From JAFEBO01 sp044221315 (lineage in GTDB: Bacteria; Planctomycetota; Phycisphaerae; Phycisphaerales; UBA1924), in the NCBI GenBank assembly GCA_044221315.1, contig JBGAPK010000007.1, positions 90,315 through 154,314 of the forward strand: a stretch of 64,000 nucleotides of DNA, given 5' to 3'. Position 1 is the first letter of the stretch. Each line of letters starts with the position of its first letter. Positions 50,379 through 58,228 of this stretch are shown piece by piece. Both the position numbers and the translations under genes were made by a program. The notes below the pieces were generated by a model. It was not told the DNA's origin. It did no database searches and was given only the letters and a program-made list of their open reading frames with translations.

Positions 50379-51029
50379 ATGAAGATCGGAATCGTCGCGC
50401 TCTGCGCGTGTGCGTTGGCGTCCGCCGCGGTCGCGGCCCCACTGTACAGCCAACCGGATGACCTCCCCGGCACCGGCGGGTTCTTCTCGGTCGGCGGCCC
50501 GAATCAGTTCTTCACCCAGCGCATGGCGGACGACTTCACCATTGCGGGCGGAACGGTGACGAAGCTGCGCTGGTGGGGCAGCAGCCAGTACTTTCAGTTC
50601 GCCGACCTGACAAACATCTCCGGGTTCGACGTCGCGATCTACGGCGACCTGGGCGGCGTGCCGGACTCGGCCAACGTGCTCTATCACAGCGCTCCGGCCC
50701 TGGCCGGCCTGACAATCACTCCGACGGGAAACCTGTCCATCGCGGGCGCGATCCAGTATCAGTTCGACCTGAACATCGCCCCGCTGGCCTTGAGCGGCGG
50801 CACGTACTGGTTCTCGGTGGGCGGTTTGCTCTTCAACAACTTCGGCGACACGTTTGTGTGGAATGTGAGCAGCGTCGGCAACAACGCCAACGCCTCGTTC
50901 TTCTACCCGAACAGCGGCTGGATCGCGTTCGATCCGAGCGCGAACATGGCATTCGAGATCATCCCCGCCCCCGGCGCGATCGCGCTCGCGGGCTTTGGCC
51001 TGATTGCCGCCGGACGCCGTCGGCGCTGA
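50379..51029 (+). CDS. secreted protein with PEP-CTERM-like sorting tail
   Basis: A 216-residue exported protein. GAGGAG precedes ATG 50379, and MKIGIVALCACALASAAVAA is a signal peptide. The body is a beta-rich domain (MADDFTIAGGTVTKLRWWG) like many planctomycete PEP-CTERM proteins. The C-terminus is a Pro-Ala-Pro-Gly-Ala motif, one membrane helix (IALAGFGLIAAG) and RRRR, a variant of the exosortase tail. No exosortase gene is in the window. A strong terminator follows. Confidence 0.88.
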   Translation: MKIGIVALCACALASAAVAAPLYSQPDDLPGTGGFFSVGGPNQFFTQRMADDFTIAGGTVTKLRWWGSSQYFQFADLTNISGFDVAIYGDLGGVPDSANVLYHSAPALAGLTITPTGNLSIAGAIQYQFDLNIAPLALSGGTYWFSVGGLLFNNFGDTFVWNVSSVGNNANASFFYPNSGWIAFDPSANMAFEIIPAPGAIALAGFGLIAAGRRRR

Positions 51030-51054
51030 CTTTGAACGGGATTTGAAACTCTCG

Positions 51055-51083
51055 AACGCGCCGGGCATCCGGCGCGTTTTTTC
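51055..51083 (+). terminator. intrinsic terminator after the PEP-CTERM-like gene
   Basis: AACGCGCCGG (51055-51064), loop GCAT, CCGGCGCGTT (51069-51078) followed by TTTTCTT. A perfect GC-rich stem with a T-run, 26 bp after the stop codon. Confidence 0.93.
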
Positions 51084-51114
51084 TTGCGCCCGTGCGATCG
51101 CTACCCTCCGCGTT

Positions 51115-52299
51115 CTGGACACCAAGGCACACCATCCCCGCATCGCGCTCGCGCACGACTGGCTCGTCGGCTATCGGGGTGGCGAGGGCGTGCTGGACTG
51201 CATCGCCCGCCTGGTTCGTTCGGATTACCCGGCGCCGCCGGGCGCTCCGATGCTCTTCACGCTCTTCGATGACGGGCGGCCGTTGACTCCGGCGATCGAC
51301 GGGCTTGCGAAACGGGTGTCTTTCCTGAACCGGCTGCCCGGATCGGCGAAGGCGAGGCGATGGCTGCTTCCGCTCTACCACGCGGGAGTTGCCGACCTCT
51401 CGCGGGCGTTCTTGACGGAGCACCAGCGCCGACCGATCGACCTCCTTATCTCGACTTCTTCTTCGGCGGTGCACGCGATCCGCACCCCGAACGGCGTGCC
51501 GCATCTTTGCTACTGCCATTCGCCGCCCCGTTACCTCTGGCATCTCACGGATCAATACTCGGGCGGGCTGATGGGCGCTGGGCTCGCGGTCTTTTCACCG
51601 CTCTTGCGTCGGCTTGATTCGGCGGGCGCGAAGCGCGTCACGACGTTCCTTGCGAATTCGACGCACACGCAAGAACAGATCCGGCGGGTTTACGGGCGCG
51701 AGTCGACGGTGGTCTTCCCGCCGGTACGGACGGCGTACTTCACTCCCGGCGATCGGAGGTCGGTTGACGGGCCCGAGTCCAAATCGATGGATCTGCCGGA
51801 CAACTTCCTGCTTTGCGCGGGCGCGCTCGAGCCGTACAAGAAGGCCGATCTGGCGATCGAGGCTTGCCGGGCTCTTGGTCGCAACCTGGTCATCGCCGGG
51901 TCAGGCTCGCAGGCCGATCGCCTGAAGGCGCTGGCGGCGGGCTCCGAGCGGGTCCGATTCCTCGGGCGGGTGGACTCGGCGCAGCTCCTGACGCTCTACC
52001 GGCGGGCCGATGCCCTGCTCTTCCCGCAGCTCGAGGATTTCGGGATCATCGCGCTCGAGGCCCAGGCATGCGGGACGCCCGTGGTTGCCTTTGGCCGCGG
52101 AGGAGCGCTCGATTCGGTGATCGACGGGAAGACGGGCGTGCATTTCGCCGAGCAAACCGCCGAATCCCTCGCCGAAGGCATCGGTCGCTGCCCGGCGAAG
52201 ACCGATGCCACGCGGGCGTGCCGCCAGAATGCGGAGCGATTCTCGGAGGATGAGTTCATGACCGCGATGCGCCGCGCGATCGACGCTGCGCTCCTTTGA
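51115..52299 (+). CDS. GT4-family glycosyltransferase; start codon uncertain
   Basis: A retaining glycosyltransferase of family 4: PRIALAHDWLVGYRGGEGVL at the N-terminus, CYCHSPPRYLWHLTDQYS (WbaZ/mannosyltransferase-like), LCAGALEPYKKADLAIEACR and FPQLEDFGIIALEAQACGTP with the E-x7-E motif. It probably adds sugars to a surface polysaccharide, fitting manC and lpxA in the window. No ATG or GTG exists in frame near the fold's beginning. The CTG at 51115 is used here. The only canonical option is TTG 51004, which lies inside the previous gene and would place its terminator within this coding sequence. Confidence 0.85.
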   Translation: MDTKAHHPRIALAHDWLVGYRGGEGVLDCIARLVRSDYPAPPGAPMLFTLFDDGRPLTPAIDGLAKRVSFLNRLPGSAKARRWLLPLYHAGVADLSRAFLTEHQRRPIDLLISTSSSAVHAIRTPNGVPHLCYCHSPPRYLWHLTDQYSGGLMGAGLAVFSPLLRRLDSAGAKRVTTFLANSTHTQEQIRRVYGRESTVVFPPVRTAYFTPGDRRSVDGPESKSMDLPDNFLLCAGALEPYKKADLAIEACRALGRNLVIAGSGSQADRLKALAAGSERVRFLGRVDSAQLLTLYRRADALLFPQLEDFGIIALEAQACGTPVVAFGRGGALDSVIDGKTGVHFAEQTAESLAEGIGRCPAKTDATRACRQNAERFSEDEFMTAMRRAIDAALL

Positions 52300-52305
52300 T
52301 ACGTC

Positions 52306-54525
52306 ATGTCGAAGATTGAACTCATCGCCGCGACCGCATTTGGCCTGGAGGCCGTGGCGGAGCGCGAGCTTCAATCTCTGGGGTACGAGCCGAAGATCAT
52401 CTCGACGGGGCGGGTGCTGTTTGAGGCTGGGCTGGAAGCGATCCCCCGCGCCAATATCTGGCTCCGGACCGCCGACCGGGTTCTGCTCCGCGTGGCGCAC
52501 TTTGACTGTCCGGATTTCGACGCGCTCTTCGACACGACCAAATCTCTGCCCTGGGAACGCTGGATCGGGCGCGACTTCGAGTTCCCGGTCAACGGCCGGA
52601 GCGTCAAGAGTCAGCTCTCGAGCGTGCCCGCCGTTCAGCGAACCGTCAAGAAGGCCATCGTCGATCGCCTGATGTCGGCCCACAAGACTTCCACGCTGCC
52701 GGAAACGGGGGCACGCGTTGTGATCGAGATCGCGCTGCTCGAGGACGTCGCGACACTCACGATCGACACCAGCGGCATCGGCCTGCACAAACGCGGGTAC
52801 CGCGATCTGGTCGGCGAGGCGGCGATGAAGGAGACGCTTGCCGCCGGCCTGGTGCTGCTCAGCGTGTGGAACCCGGAGCGCCCGCTCATCGACCCGTTCT
52901 GCGGCAGCGGCACGATCCCGATCGAGGCGGCGATGATCGGCCTCAATCTCGCGCCGGGTCGCGAACGCGATTTCGACAGCGCCCACTGGCCGGCGATACC
53001 CGAATCCGCGTGGGACGAGGCGGACGAGGAAGCCCGGGATCTCGCGAAAGACAAACTCCCGGTCACGATCCACGCGAGCGACATCAGCGAGGAGGCTCTG
53101 GCCCTCGCGCGGCGTCACGCCGCGGCGGCGGGCGTCGATCGCGCGATCCACTTCAGCAAGCGCGACTTCGCCGAACTCTCGAGCAAGGCCGACTACGGGT
53201 GCATCATCGCGAACCCGCCCTACGGCATTCGGATCGGCGAAGGCCCTTCGGTCGAGGAGTTGTACCGCTCCATGCCGCAGGTGCTCCGGCGCTTTCCGAC
53301 TTGGTCTCATCACATCCTGACTGCGTACCCGGACTTTGAGCGTCTCGTCGGGCAGAAGGCATCGCGACGGCGCAAGCTCTACAACGCGCAGATCGAGTGC
53401 ACCTACTACACGTTTCTCGGCCCGCGCCCGCCGGACAATTTCGAGCGAACGGAAGAGGAGCCGCTGGATGCTGACGGGGTTGAGTCCTCCAACCGCCCCA
53501 AGGAAGAACCTCTTCCTTCGATCAAAGCCGCGGCACCGCCCGCCTTCGGGGGCCTTCGCAAACGCGACCTTCGCGAACTCGACGACTTCGAGGCCCGCCT
53601 CGCCAAGCGTGCCCGCCATCTCCGGCGCTGGCCGGACAAGCTCGGCATTTCGTGCTATCGGCTCTACGAGCGCGACTGCCCGGACGTGCCGCTGGTCATC
53701 GATCGCTACGAGGACCACGCGCACATCTTCGAGCACGAGCGCGGGCACAGCCGGACTCCGGCCCAGCACGCCGACTGGTGCGACCAGGTGGTGGCGCGGA
53801 CCGCGAGGGTGCTGGAGATTCCGGATTCGCACGTGCACATGAAGGACCGGCCGCGGCAGAGGGGCCTCTCGCAGCACGAGCGGGTGGCGGATGAGCACGT
53901 GACGATCGTGGTCCGGGAGGGGGGGCTGAAGTTCGAGGTGAATCTCACGGACTACGCGGACACCGGCCTTTTCCTTGATCACCGGATCACGCGGGGCATG
54001 GTGCGGGATCTCGCCGCGGGAAAACGGCTGCTCAACCTGTTCTGCTACACAGGGAGTTTTTCGGTCTACGCGGCGGCGGGCGGCGCGGCGTCAACGGTCA
54101 GCGTGGATCTTTCCAACACCTACCTGGACTGGATGCGGCGCAACTTCGCGCTGAACAACCTAATTGGACCGCAACACCGGCAGGTCCGGGAGGACGTGCT
54201 CGAGTTTCTGCGCGGCCATCCCGCCGGGGCCCATTACGACCTCGCGGTCATCGACCCGCCCACGTTTTCAAACAGCAAGAGCATGGAGGCGGACTTTGAA
54301 GTGCAGAGCGCGCACGTTGAGTTGATTACGCGCAGCGCGAGGCTGATGAAGCCCGGCGCGACCATTTTCTTCTCGAACAACTTCCGTCAGTTCAAGCTCG
54401 ATCAGGGTGCGCTCGAGTCCGCCGAATTGACCGTCCGGGAAATCAGCCGCCAGACCGTGCCGGAGGATTTCCGGAACGAGCGGATTCATCGGTGCTGGAG
54501 GATCGTCGTGGGGACGAGAATTTAG
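52306..54525 (+). CDS. rlmL: bifunctional 23S rRNA methyltransferase RlmL/RlmK
   Basis: Methylates 23S rRNA at G2445 (N2) and G2069 (N7). The 739-residue protein has an N-terminal THUMP region, a first methyltransferase domain (LIDPFCGSGTIPIEAAMIGL, IIANPPYGIRIG) and a second, RlmK-like domain (RLLNLFCYTGSFSVYAAAGG, VIDPPTFSNSK). Its length and order match the fused E. coli enzyme. It begins 6 bp after the glycosyltransferase stop. Confidence 0.94.
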   Translation: MSKIELIAATAFGLEAVAERELQSLGYEPKIISTGRVLFEAGLEAIPRANIWLRTADRVLLRVAHFDCPDFDALFDTTKSLPWERWIGRDFEFPVNGRSVKSQLSSVPAVQRTVKKAIVDRLMSAHKTSTLPETGARVVIEIALLEDVATLTIDTSGIGLHKRGYRDLVGEAAMKETLAAGLVLLSVWNPERPLIDPFCGSGTIPIEAAMIGLNLAPGRERDFDSAHWPAIPESAWDEADEEARDLAKDKLPVTIHASDISEEALALARRHAAAAGVDRAIHFSKRDFAELSSKADYGCIIANPPYGIRIGEGPSVEELYRSMPQVLRRFPTWSHHILTAYPDFERLVGQKASRRRKLYNAQIECTYYTFLGPRPPDNFERTEEEPLDADGVESSNRPKEEPLPSIKAAAPPAFGGLRKRDLRELDDFEARLAKRARHLRRWPDKLGISCYRLYERDCPDVPLVIDRYEDHAHIFEHERGHSRTPAQHADWCDQVVARTARVLEIPDSHVHMKDRPRQRGLSQHERVADEHVTIVVREGGLKFEVNLTDYADTGLFLDHRITRGMVRDLAAGKRLLNLFCYTGSFSVYAAAGGAASTVSVDLSNTYLDWMRRNFALNNLIGPQHRQVREDVLEFLRGHPAGAHYDLAVIDPPTFSNSKSMEADFEVQSAHVELITRSARLMKPGATIFFSNNFRQFKLDQGALESAELTVREISRQTVPEDFRNERIHRCWRIVVGTRI

Positions 54526-54581
54526 GAACATCGCCGGAGAGCGCGTGCCCGACCGCGGAATCGTCTCCGAATGTCTGACAT

Positions 54582-54611
54582 TCCGACCTCTCGCTCACGC
54601 GAGAGGCTCCA
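54582..54611. repeat. 30-bp palindromic repeat, copy 2 (inverse)
   Basis: The exact reverse complement of 45633-45662, with hairpin CCTCTCGC-TCAC-GCGAGAGG at 54587-54606. It directly follows a 7-1-7 inverted repeat GAATGTC-T-GACATTC (54569-54583), and lies between the convergent ends of rlmL and lpxA. Confidence 0.9.
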
Positions 54612-54639
54612 TCAGAGCGCGGCTTCAGCCGAATTTGCT

Positions 54640-55458
54640 CTAGGCGATCGCGACGTCCTCGCGGTCGCCGCGCTCGTAGCCGACGCTGATGGGGCGGTTG
54701 GCGCAGGCGCCGACGAAGGCGGCCATCTCGGCCACGAGGGTGCAGCGTTCGCCGAGCTTGGACAGCATCGCGAACATTTCCGGGCGCGTCATCGGAACGC
54801 GGAAACTGCGCCGGAACGCCTCGCGGACACTGGTGATATCGACGCGGGGGATGCCGGCCCGCCGGAGCCCGACCAGATTGATCCCGGAGAGACGCGAACG
54901 CTCGACGACCGAGGTGAACGGAGGAACATCGGCGGTTGCGCGGGTCCCGCCGCCGACGAACGCCATGCGACCGACGCGTGTGAACTGATGGAGAAGCGCC
55001 CCGCCGCCGAGCGTCGCGGAATCGCCCACGATCGCGTGGCCGGCGATCGCCGAGTTATTCACCATCACGACGTCGCTGCCGATCTGCGCGTCGTGCCCGA
55101 CGTGCGTGTTGACCATCATCATCGAGCGGTCGCCGACCAGGGTTGGATCGGTCTCGTGCGTTGCGGCGTGGACCGTCACGTGCTCGCGGAGGGTGCAGTC
55201 GGCGCCGATCACAGCGCCCGCCGTCACATCTCCCTGTTTGAATTTCAGATGCTGCGCCGGAAATCCGATGGAACTGAACGGGTAGACCACCGTTCGCGCG
55301 CCGATCGTCAGAGGTCCGTTGAGATAAACGTTGCCGACAAGGCGCACGCCGGCGCCCAGGCGAACCCGCCCCGACACCACGCACCAGGGCCCGATCACCA
55401 CCCCTTCCCCGATTTCGCAATCATGGGACAGGATGGAACTCGGGTGCACACTTGTCAT
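54640..55458 (-). CDS. lpxA: acyl-ACP--UDP-N-acetylglucosamine O-acyltransferase LpxA
   Basis: First enzyme of lipid A synthesis. The 272-residue left-handed beta-helix has hexapeptide repeats from VHPSSILSHDCEIGEGVVIG on, with VVYPFSSIGFPAQHLKF, the catalytic-His region VNTHVGHDAQIGSDVVMVNN and GLRRAGIPRVDITSVREAFR in the C-terminal helices. ATG 55458 is chosen by homology; the 91 codons upstream in the frame lack family features. It supports a Gram-negative outer membrane with lipid A. Confidence 0.92.
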   Translation of the reverse strand: MTSVHPSSILSHDCEIGEGVVIGPWCVVSGRVRLGAGVRLVGNVYLNGPLTIGARTVVYPFSSIGFPAQHLKFKQGDVTAGAVIGADCTLREHVTVHAATHETDPTLVGDRSMMMVNTHVGHDAQIGSDVVMVNNSAIAGHAIVGDSATLGGGALLHQFTRVGRMAFVGGGTRATADVPPFTSVVERSRLSGINLVGLRRAGIPRVDITSVREAFRRSFRVPMTRPEMFAMLSKLGERCTLVAEMAAFVGACANRPISVGYERGDREDVAIA

Positions 55459-55574
55459 GGAAAACGATAGCGGCACTTCATTTGCCGCCTTCGCGTTTTC
55501 CGCCATTTCCGCGGCAGATTTGCTGGTTTCGCCAAACTCATGTTTTTGCCCGAATCGGGTGAACACCCCGCACT

Positions 55575-55751
55575 CTAATCGCGTTCCACGGGCTTCCCGC
55601 CCACGGTCAGCGAGGCCTTGGTCTGCTTCGGCTTGGCGCGGGAAAACGGCATCCACCCCGGCGGCAGGAGATTGCGCAGCACGAGCCACAACGCCAGCAG
55701 CGCGATCACCGTCGCAACCCAGAACTGCCAATCACCGAACGGGATCGCCAT
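55575..55751 (-). CDS. small single-pass membrane protein coupled to feoB
   Basis: A 58-residue protein with one membrane helix (WQFWVATVIALLALWLVL) and a basic C-terminal tail. Its ATG overlaps the feoB stop (TGATG, 55749-55753), so it appears to be translated with the iron transporter. It has no Cys, so it is unlike the FeoC Fe-S protein or the Cys-rich FeoB-associated proteins. Function unknown; a FeoB accessory role is inference from context. Confidence 0.72.
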   Translation of the reverse strand: MAIPFGDWQFWVATVIALLALWLVLRNLLPPGWMPFSRAKPKQTKASLTVGGKPVERD

Positions 55752-57835
55752 CACGACACCCCCGCCAGGCGCAGTGATTGAAACACGATGAATGCCGCGG
55801 CGTATGCCACGGTGCTCATCCACGCAAGCTGGAGCATGGCCCACTCCGCGCCGCCCGCCTCCTTCGCGGTCACGGCGAGAGTCGGCAGGCACTGCATCGC
55901 GAGCACGAAGAAGATCAGCACCGACCAGCAGGTCGCGGTCGTGAAGATCGGCGTCTTGCCGTCATCGCGCGGCGCCCGCGCAACCCCATCGACGATTCCC
56001 CGCACGTCCTGCGCCGACTCCTCGTCGCCGGCGCTCGTCACGACGGCCATCGTCGAAACGAACACTTCCCGGGCCGCGAAACTGGTCAGCACGCCGATCG
56101 TGAGCTGCCAGTCGTAACCGATCGGGTCGAAGACCGGCTGCACGGACTTTCCGATCCGGCCGATGAACGAGTGCGCCTTCGCGTTGGCCGCGGTCAGGCG
56201 ATTTGCGTCGTCGTCCAGTTCCTTTGCGTTTGCTCGGATCGCCTCCGCCTTGGAGGAGTCTCTCTCGGCGTCCGCCAAGGACCGCAGATCGGTCGCCTGG
56301 ACGTGGAGCAACTTCGCCCCTTCGGGCGCCCCTACCCGAGGGTAATTCCCCAGCCACCAGAGCACGATGCAGATCGCCAGAATGTTGGTCCCGGCGTTCT
56401 TGAGGAAGACCCATCCGCGGTCGATCGTCGTCGCGAGCGCGGTCCGCAGGCTCGGGACCTTGTACGTCGGAAGTTCCAGCACCATCGGGCGCGCCGGGCC
56501 CTTCAGGATCGTCCGCCTCGCGACGAAGGCGCTGAACAGTCCGGCCAGCGCACCGACCATGTAGCAACCCACAAACGCCAGCCCCGCGTAGAGCGGCCGA
56601 TCCTTGAACAGCAGGCTTGTGACCAGCACGTACACGGGCAGCCGCGCCGAGCAGGTCATGAACGGCGCCACCAGGATGGTCGCCAACCTCTCACGCCTGT
56701 CCGGAATCACGCGCGTGGACATGATGCCGGGCAACGCGCAGGCGTGGCTCGACAGCAGCGGCACGAACGCGTGCCCGGGAAGCCCGAACGGCCTGAGCAC
56801 CCGGTGCATCAGGAGCGCGGCCCGCGCCAGGTATCCGGTATCTTCCAGCAACGAAATCAGGAAGAACAGCAGGCAGATCTGCGGCACGAACACCGCGGTC
56901 GCGCCGATCCCCACCAGGACCCCGCGCGTCACGAGATCTTTCAGGATCCCCTCGGGAAGCATCCGCCCCACCTGATCCGCGGCAAACCCGAAGAAGCCAT
57001 CGATCCACTCCATCGGGAATTGGGCAATCGAAAAGATCGTGTAGAACAGCGCCACCATCACGAGCGCGAAGATCGGAACCCCCGTCCAGGCGGAGACCAG
57101 GATTGGATCCAGCCGGTCCGTCAGCGAAATCCGGGCACGCCCGGCGTGCTCATCCGCGCGCTTCATCACGCGTGCCGCCACGCGGTCCGCCCACTGCTCA
57201 AGCTCGCTCTGCACCCCGGGCGGGGTGTGCGTCGGCACCGTGGCGCCTCCCATCGCGACGGCGAGCGCTTCGACGCCCTCGCCCTTGCGTGCGCTGACGG
57301 CGACCACGCGGCAGCCCAGTTGCTCCTCCAGCGTCCGGACGTTGATCTCCCGCCCCTGCGCCCGTGCAAGGTCGATCATGTTGAGCGCCACGACGGTGGG
57401 AAGCCGGCGCCGCAGTACTTCGCCGACAAAGACAAGATTTCGGGCGAGGTTGGTCGCATCCACGACGATGCAGACGGCCTCCGGATCGCCGGTGGGTTCA
57501 CCCTTTGGGCTGATCCGTCCGGCGAGGACATCGCGGCAAATCCGCGCCTCGACCAAGTCCAATTCCAGCGAATAGATCCCGGGGAGGTCCACGATATGGA
57601 TGATCGGCGACTGGTCGTTGGAGTTCGCAATGCGAACGACGCCGATGCGTGCTTCCTGCGTAGTCCCGGGGAAGTTGCTGGTCTTGTGGCGCAGGCCGCA
57701 GAGGGCGTTGAACAGAGTGGTCTTGCCGGTGTTCGGATTCCCGAGGAGCGGCACATGCAGCACGGCGCCGTCGGCCTGCTCGGCCTCGGGACCGACCGCT
57801 ACGCCGCCCGGTTCGCAGCGTGGGCATTCGCTCAT
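55751..57835 (-). CDS. feoB: ferrous iron transporter FeoB
   Basis: GTP-gated inner-membrane Fe(II) transporter of 694 residues. The N-terminal G domain has LLGNPNTGKTTLFNAL (G1), TSNFPGTT (G2), IVDLPGIYSLE (G3) and VALNMIDLA (G4). The membrane part has two gate repeats including VPQICLLFFLISLLEDTGYL and SHACALPGIMSTRVI. ATG 57835 overlaps the feoA stop (ATGA). MSECPRCEPGG at its N-terminus has a Cys pair. Confidence 0.95.
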   Translation of the reverse strand: MSECPRCEPGGVAVGPEAEQADGAVLHVPLLGNPNTGKTTLFNALCGLRHKTSNFPGTTQEARIGVVRIANSNDQSPIIHIVDLPGIYSLELDLVEARICRDVLAGRISPKGEPTGDPEAVCIVVDATNLARNLVFVGEVLRRRLPTVVALNMIDLARAQGREINVRTLEEQLGCRVVAVSARKGEGVEALAVAMGGATVPTHTPPGVQSELEQWADRVAARVMKRADEHAGRARISLTDRLDPILVSAWTGVPIFALVMVALFYTIFSIAQFPMEWIDGFFGFAADQVGRMLPEGILKDLVTRGVLVGIGATAVFVPQICLLFFLISLLEDTGYLARAALLMHRVLRPFGLPGHAFVPLLSSHACALPGIMSTRVIPDRRERLATILVAPFMTCSARLPVYVLVTSLLFKDRPLYAGLAFVGCYMVGALAGLFSAFVARRTILKGPARPMVLELPTYKVPSLRTALATTIDRGWVFLKNAGTNILAICIVLWWLGNYPRVGAPEGAKLLHVQATDLRSLADAERDSSKAEAIRANAKELDDDANRLTAANAKAHSFIGRIGKSVQPVFDPIGYDWQLTIGVLTSFAAREVFVSTMAVVTSAGDEESAQDVRGIVDGVARAPRDDGKTPIFTTATCWSVLIFFVLAMQCLPTLAVTAKEAGGAEWAMLQLAWMSTVAYAAAFIVFQSLRLAGVS

Positions 57836-58092
57836 CCGACCGCCCCTGCCAACTCCCCAACCTGCACCCGCGATGCGAGGTCCCGTGTGAGGCCGATGCG
57901 GCTTGCGCACGCGCAGCCGCAGGCCTCCGCGCCGAGCACTTCCACGATGGTGGGTTCGCCATGCCTGATGACGCGAACTCGGATTCCCGGGCGCAGCCCC
58001 ATCGCCCTGAGCAAGGCCCCGTCCGCCGGATCGTCCATACCAAGACGGGCGACGTGAGAAATCTCCCCCGGCCTGAGCTTGCCCAGCGACAT
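57832..58092 (-). CDS. feoA: FeoA domain protein
   Basis: An 86-residue SH3-like protein that assists FeoB. It has LRPGEISHVARLG, LLRAMGLRPGIRVRVIRHG and the end of the domain, with a Cys-rich CGCACA segment. The ATG at 58092 matches the family start. It overlaps feoB by 4 bp and lies downstream of the Fur-like palindrome at 58198-58216. Confidence 0.9.
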   Translation of the reverse strand: MSLGKLRPGEISHVARLGMDDPADGALLRAMGLRPGIRVRVIRHGEPTIVEVLGAEACGCACASRIGLTRDLASRVQVGELAGAVG

Positions 58093-58186
58093 CGTCGGGC
58101 CGGACGGCGGCTCGGCAACGCAACCTGGGGGCGGGCTTGTGTCGGGTTGTTTCAAACAGTCCTCGCTTGAGTGAACCAGCCGGGCA

Positions 58187-58216
58187 AGCCTAGAGGTGTT
58201 GAGACTAAGTCTCAAC
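58187..58216 (-). promoter_or_regulatory. feoAB promoter with perfect 19-bp Fur-box-like palindrome
   Basis: GTTGAGACT-A-AGTCTCAAC (58198-58216) is a perfect 9-1-9 inverted repeat; its core TGAGACT-A-AGTCTCA fits the 7-1-7 Fur-box layout at most positions. On the minus strand TTGAGA (58215-58210) and TAGGCT (58192-58187), 17 bp apart, could be -35 and -10, so a bound repressor would cover the -35. About 105 bp upstream of feoA. Confidence 0.75.
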
Positions 58217-58228
58217 CACGACCATTGA

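Noticed and set aside
51901..53982. 693-codon minus-strand frame
   Set aside because: Antisense to the glycosyltransferase and rlmL genes, which carry clear motifs on the plus strand.
55778..58057. 759-codon plus-strand frame
   Set aside because: Antisense to feoB and feoA; no recognisable protein features.
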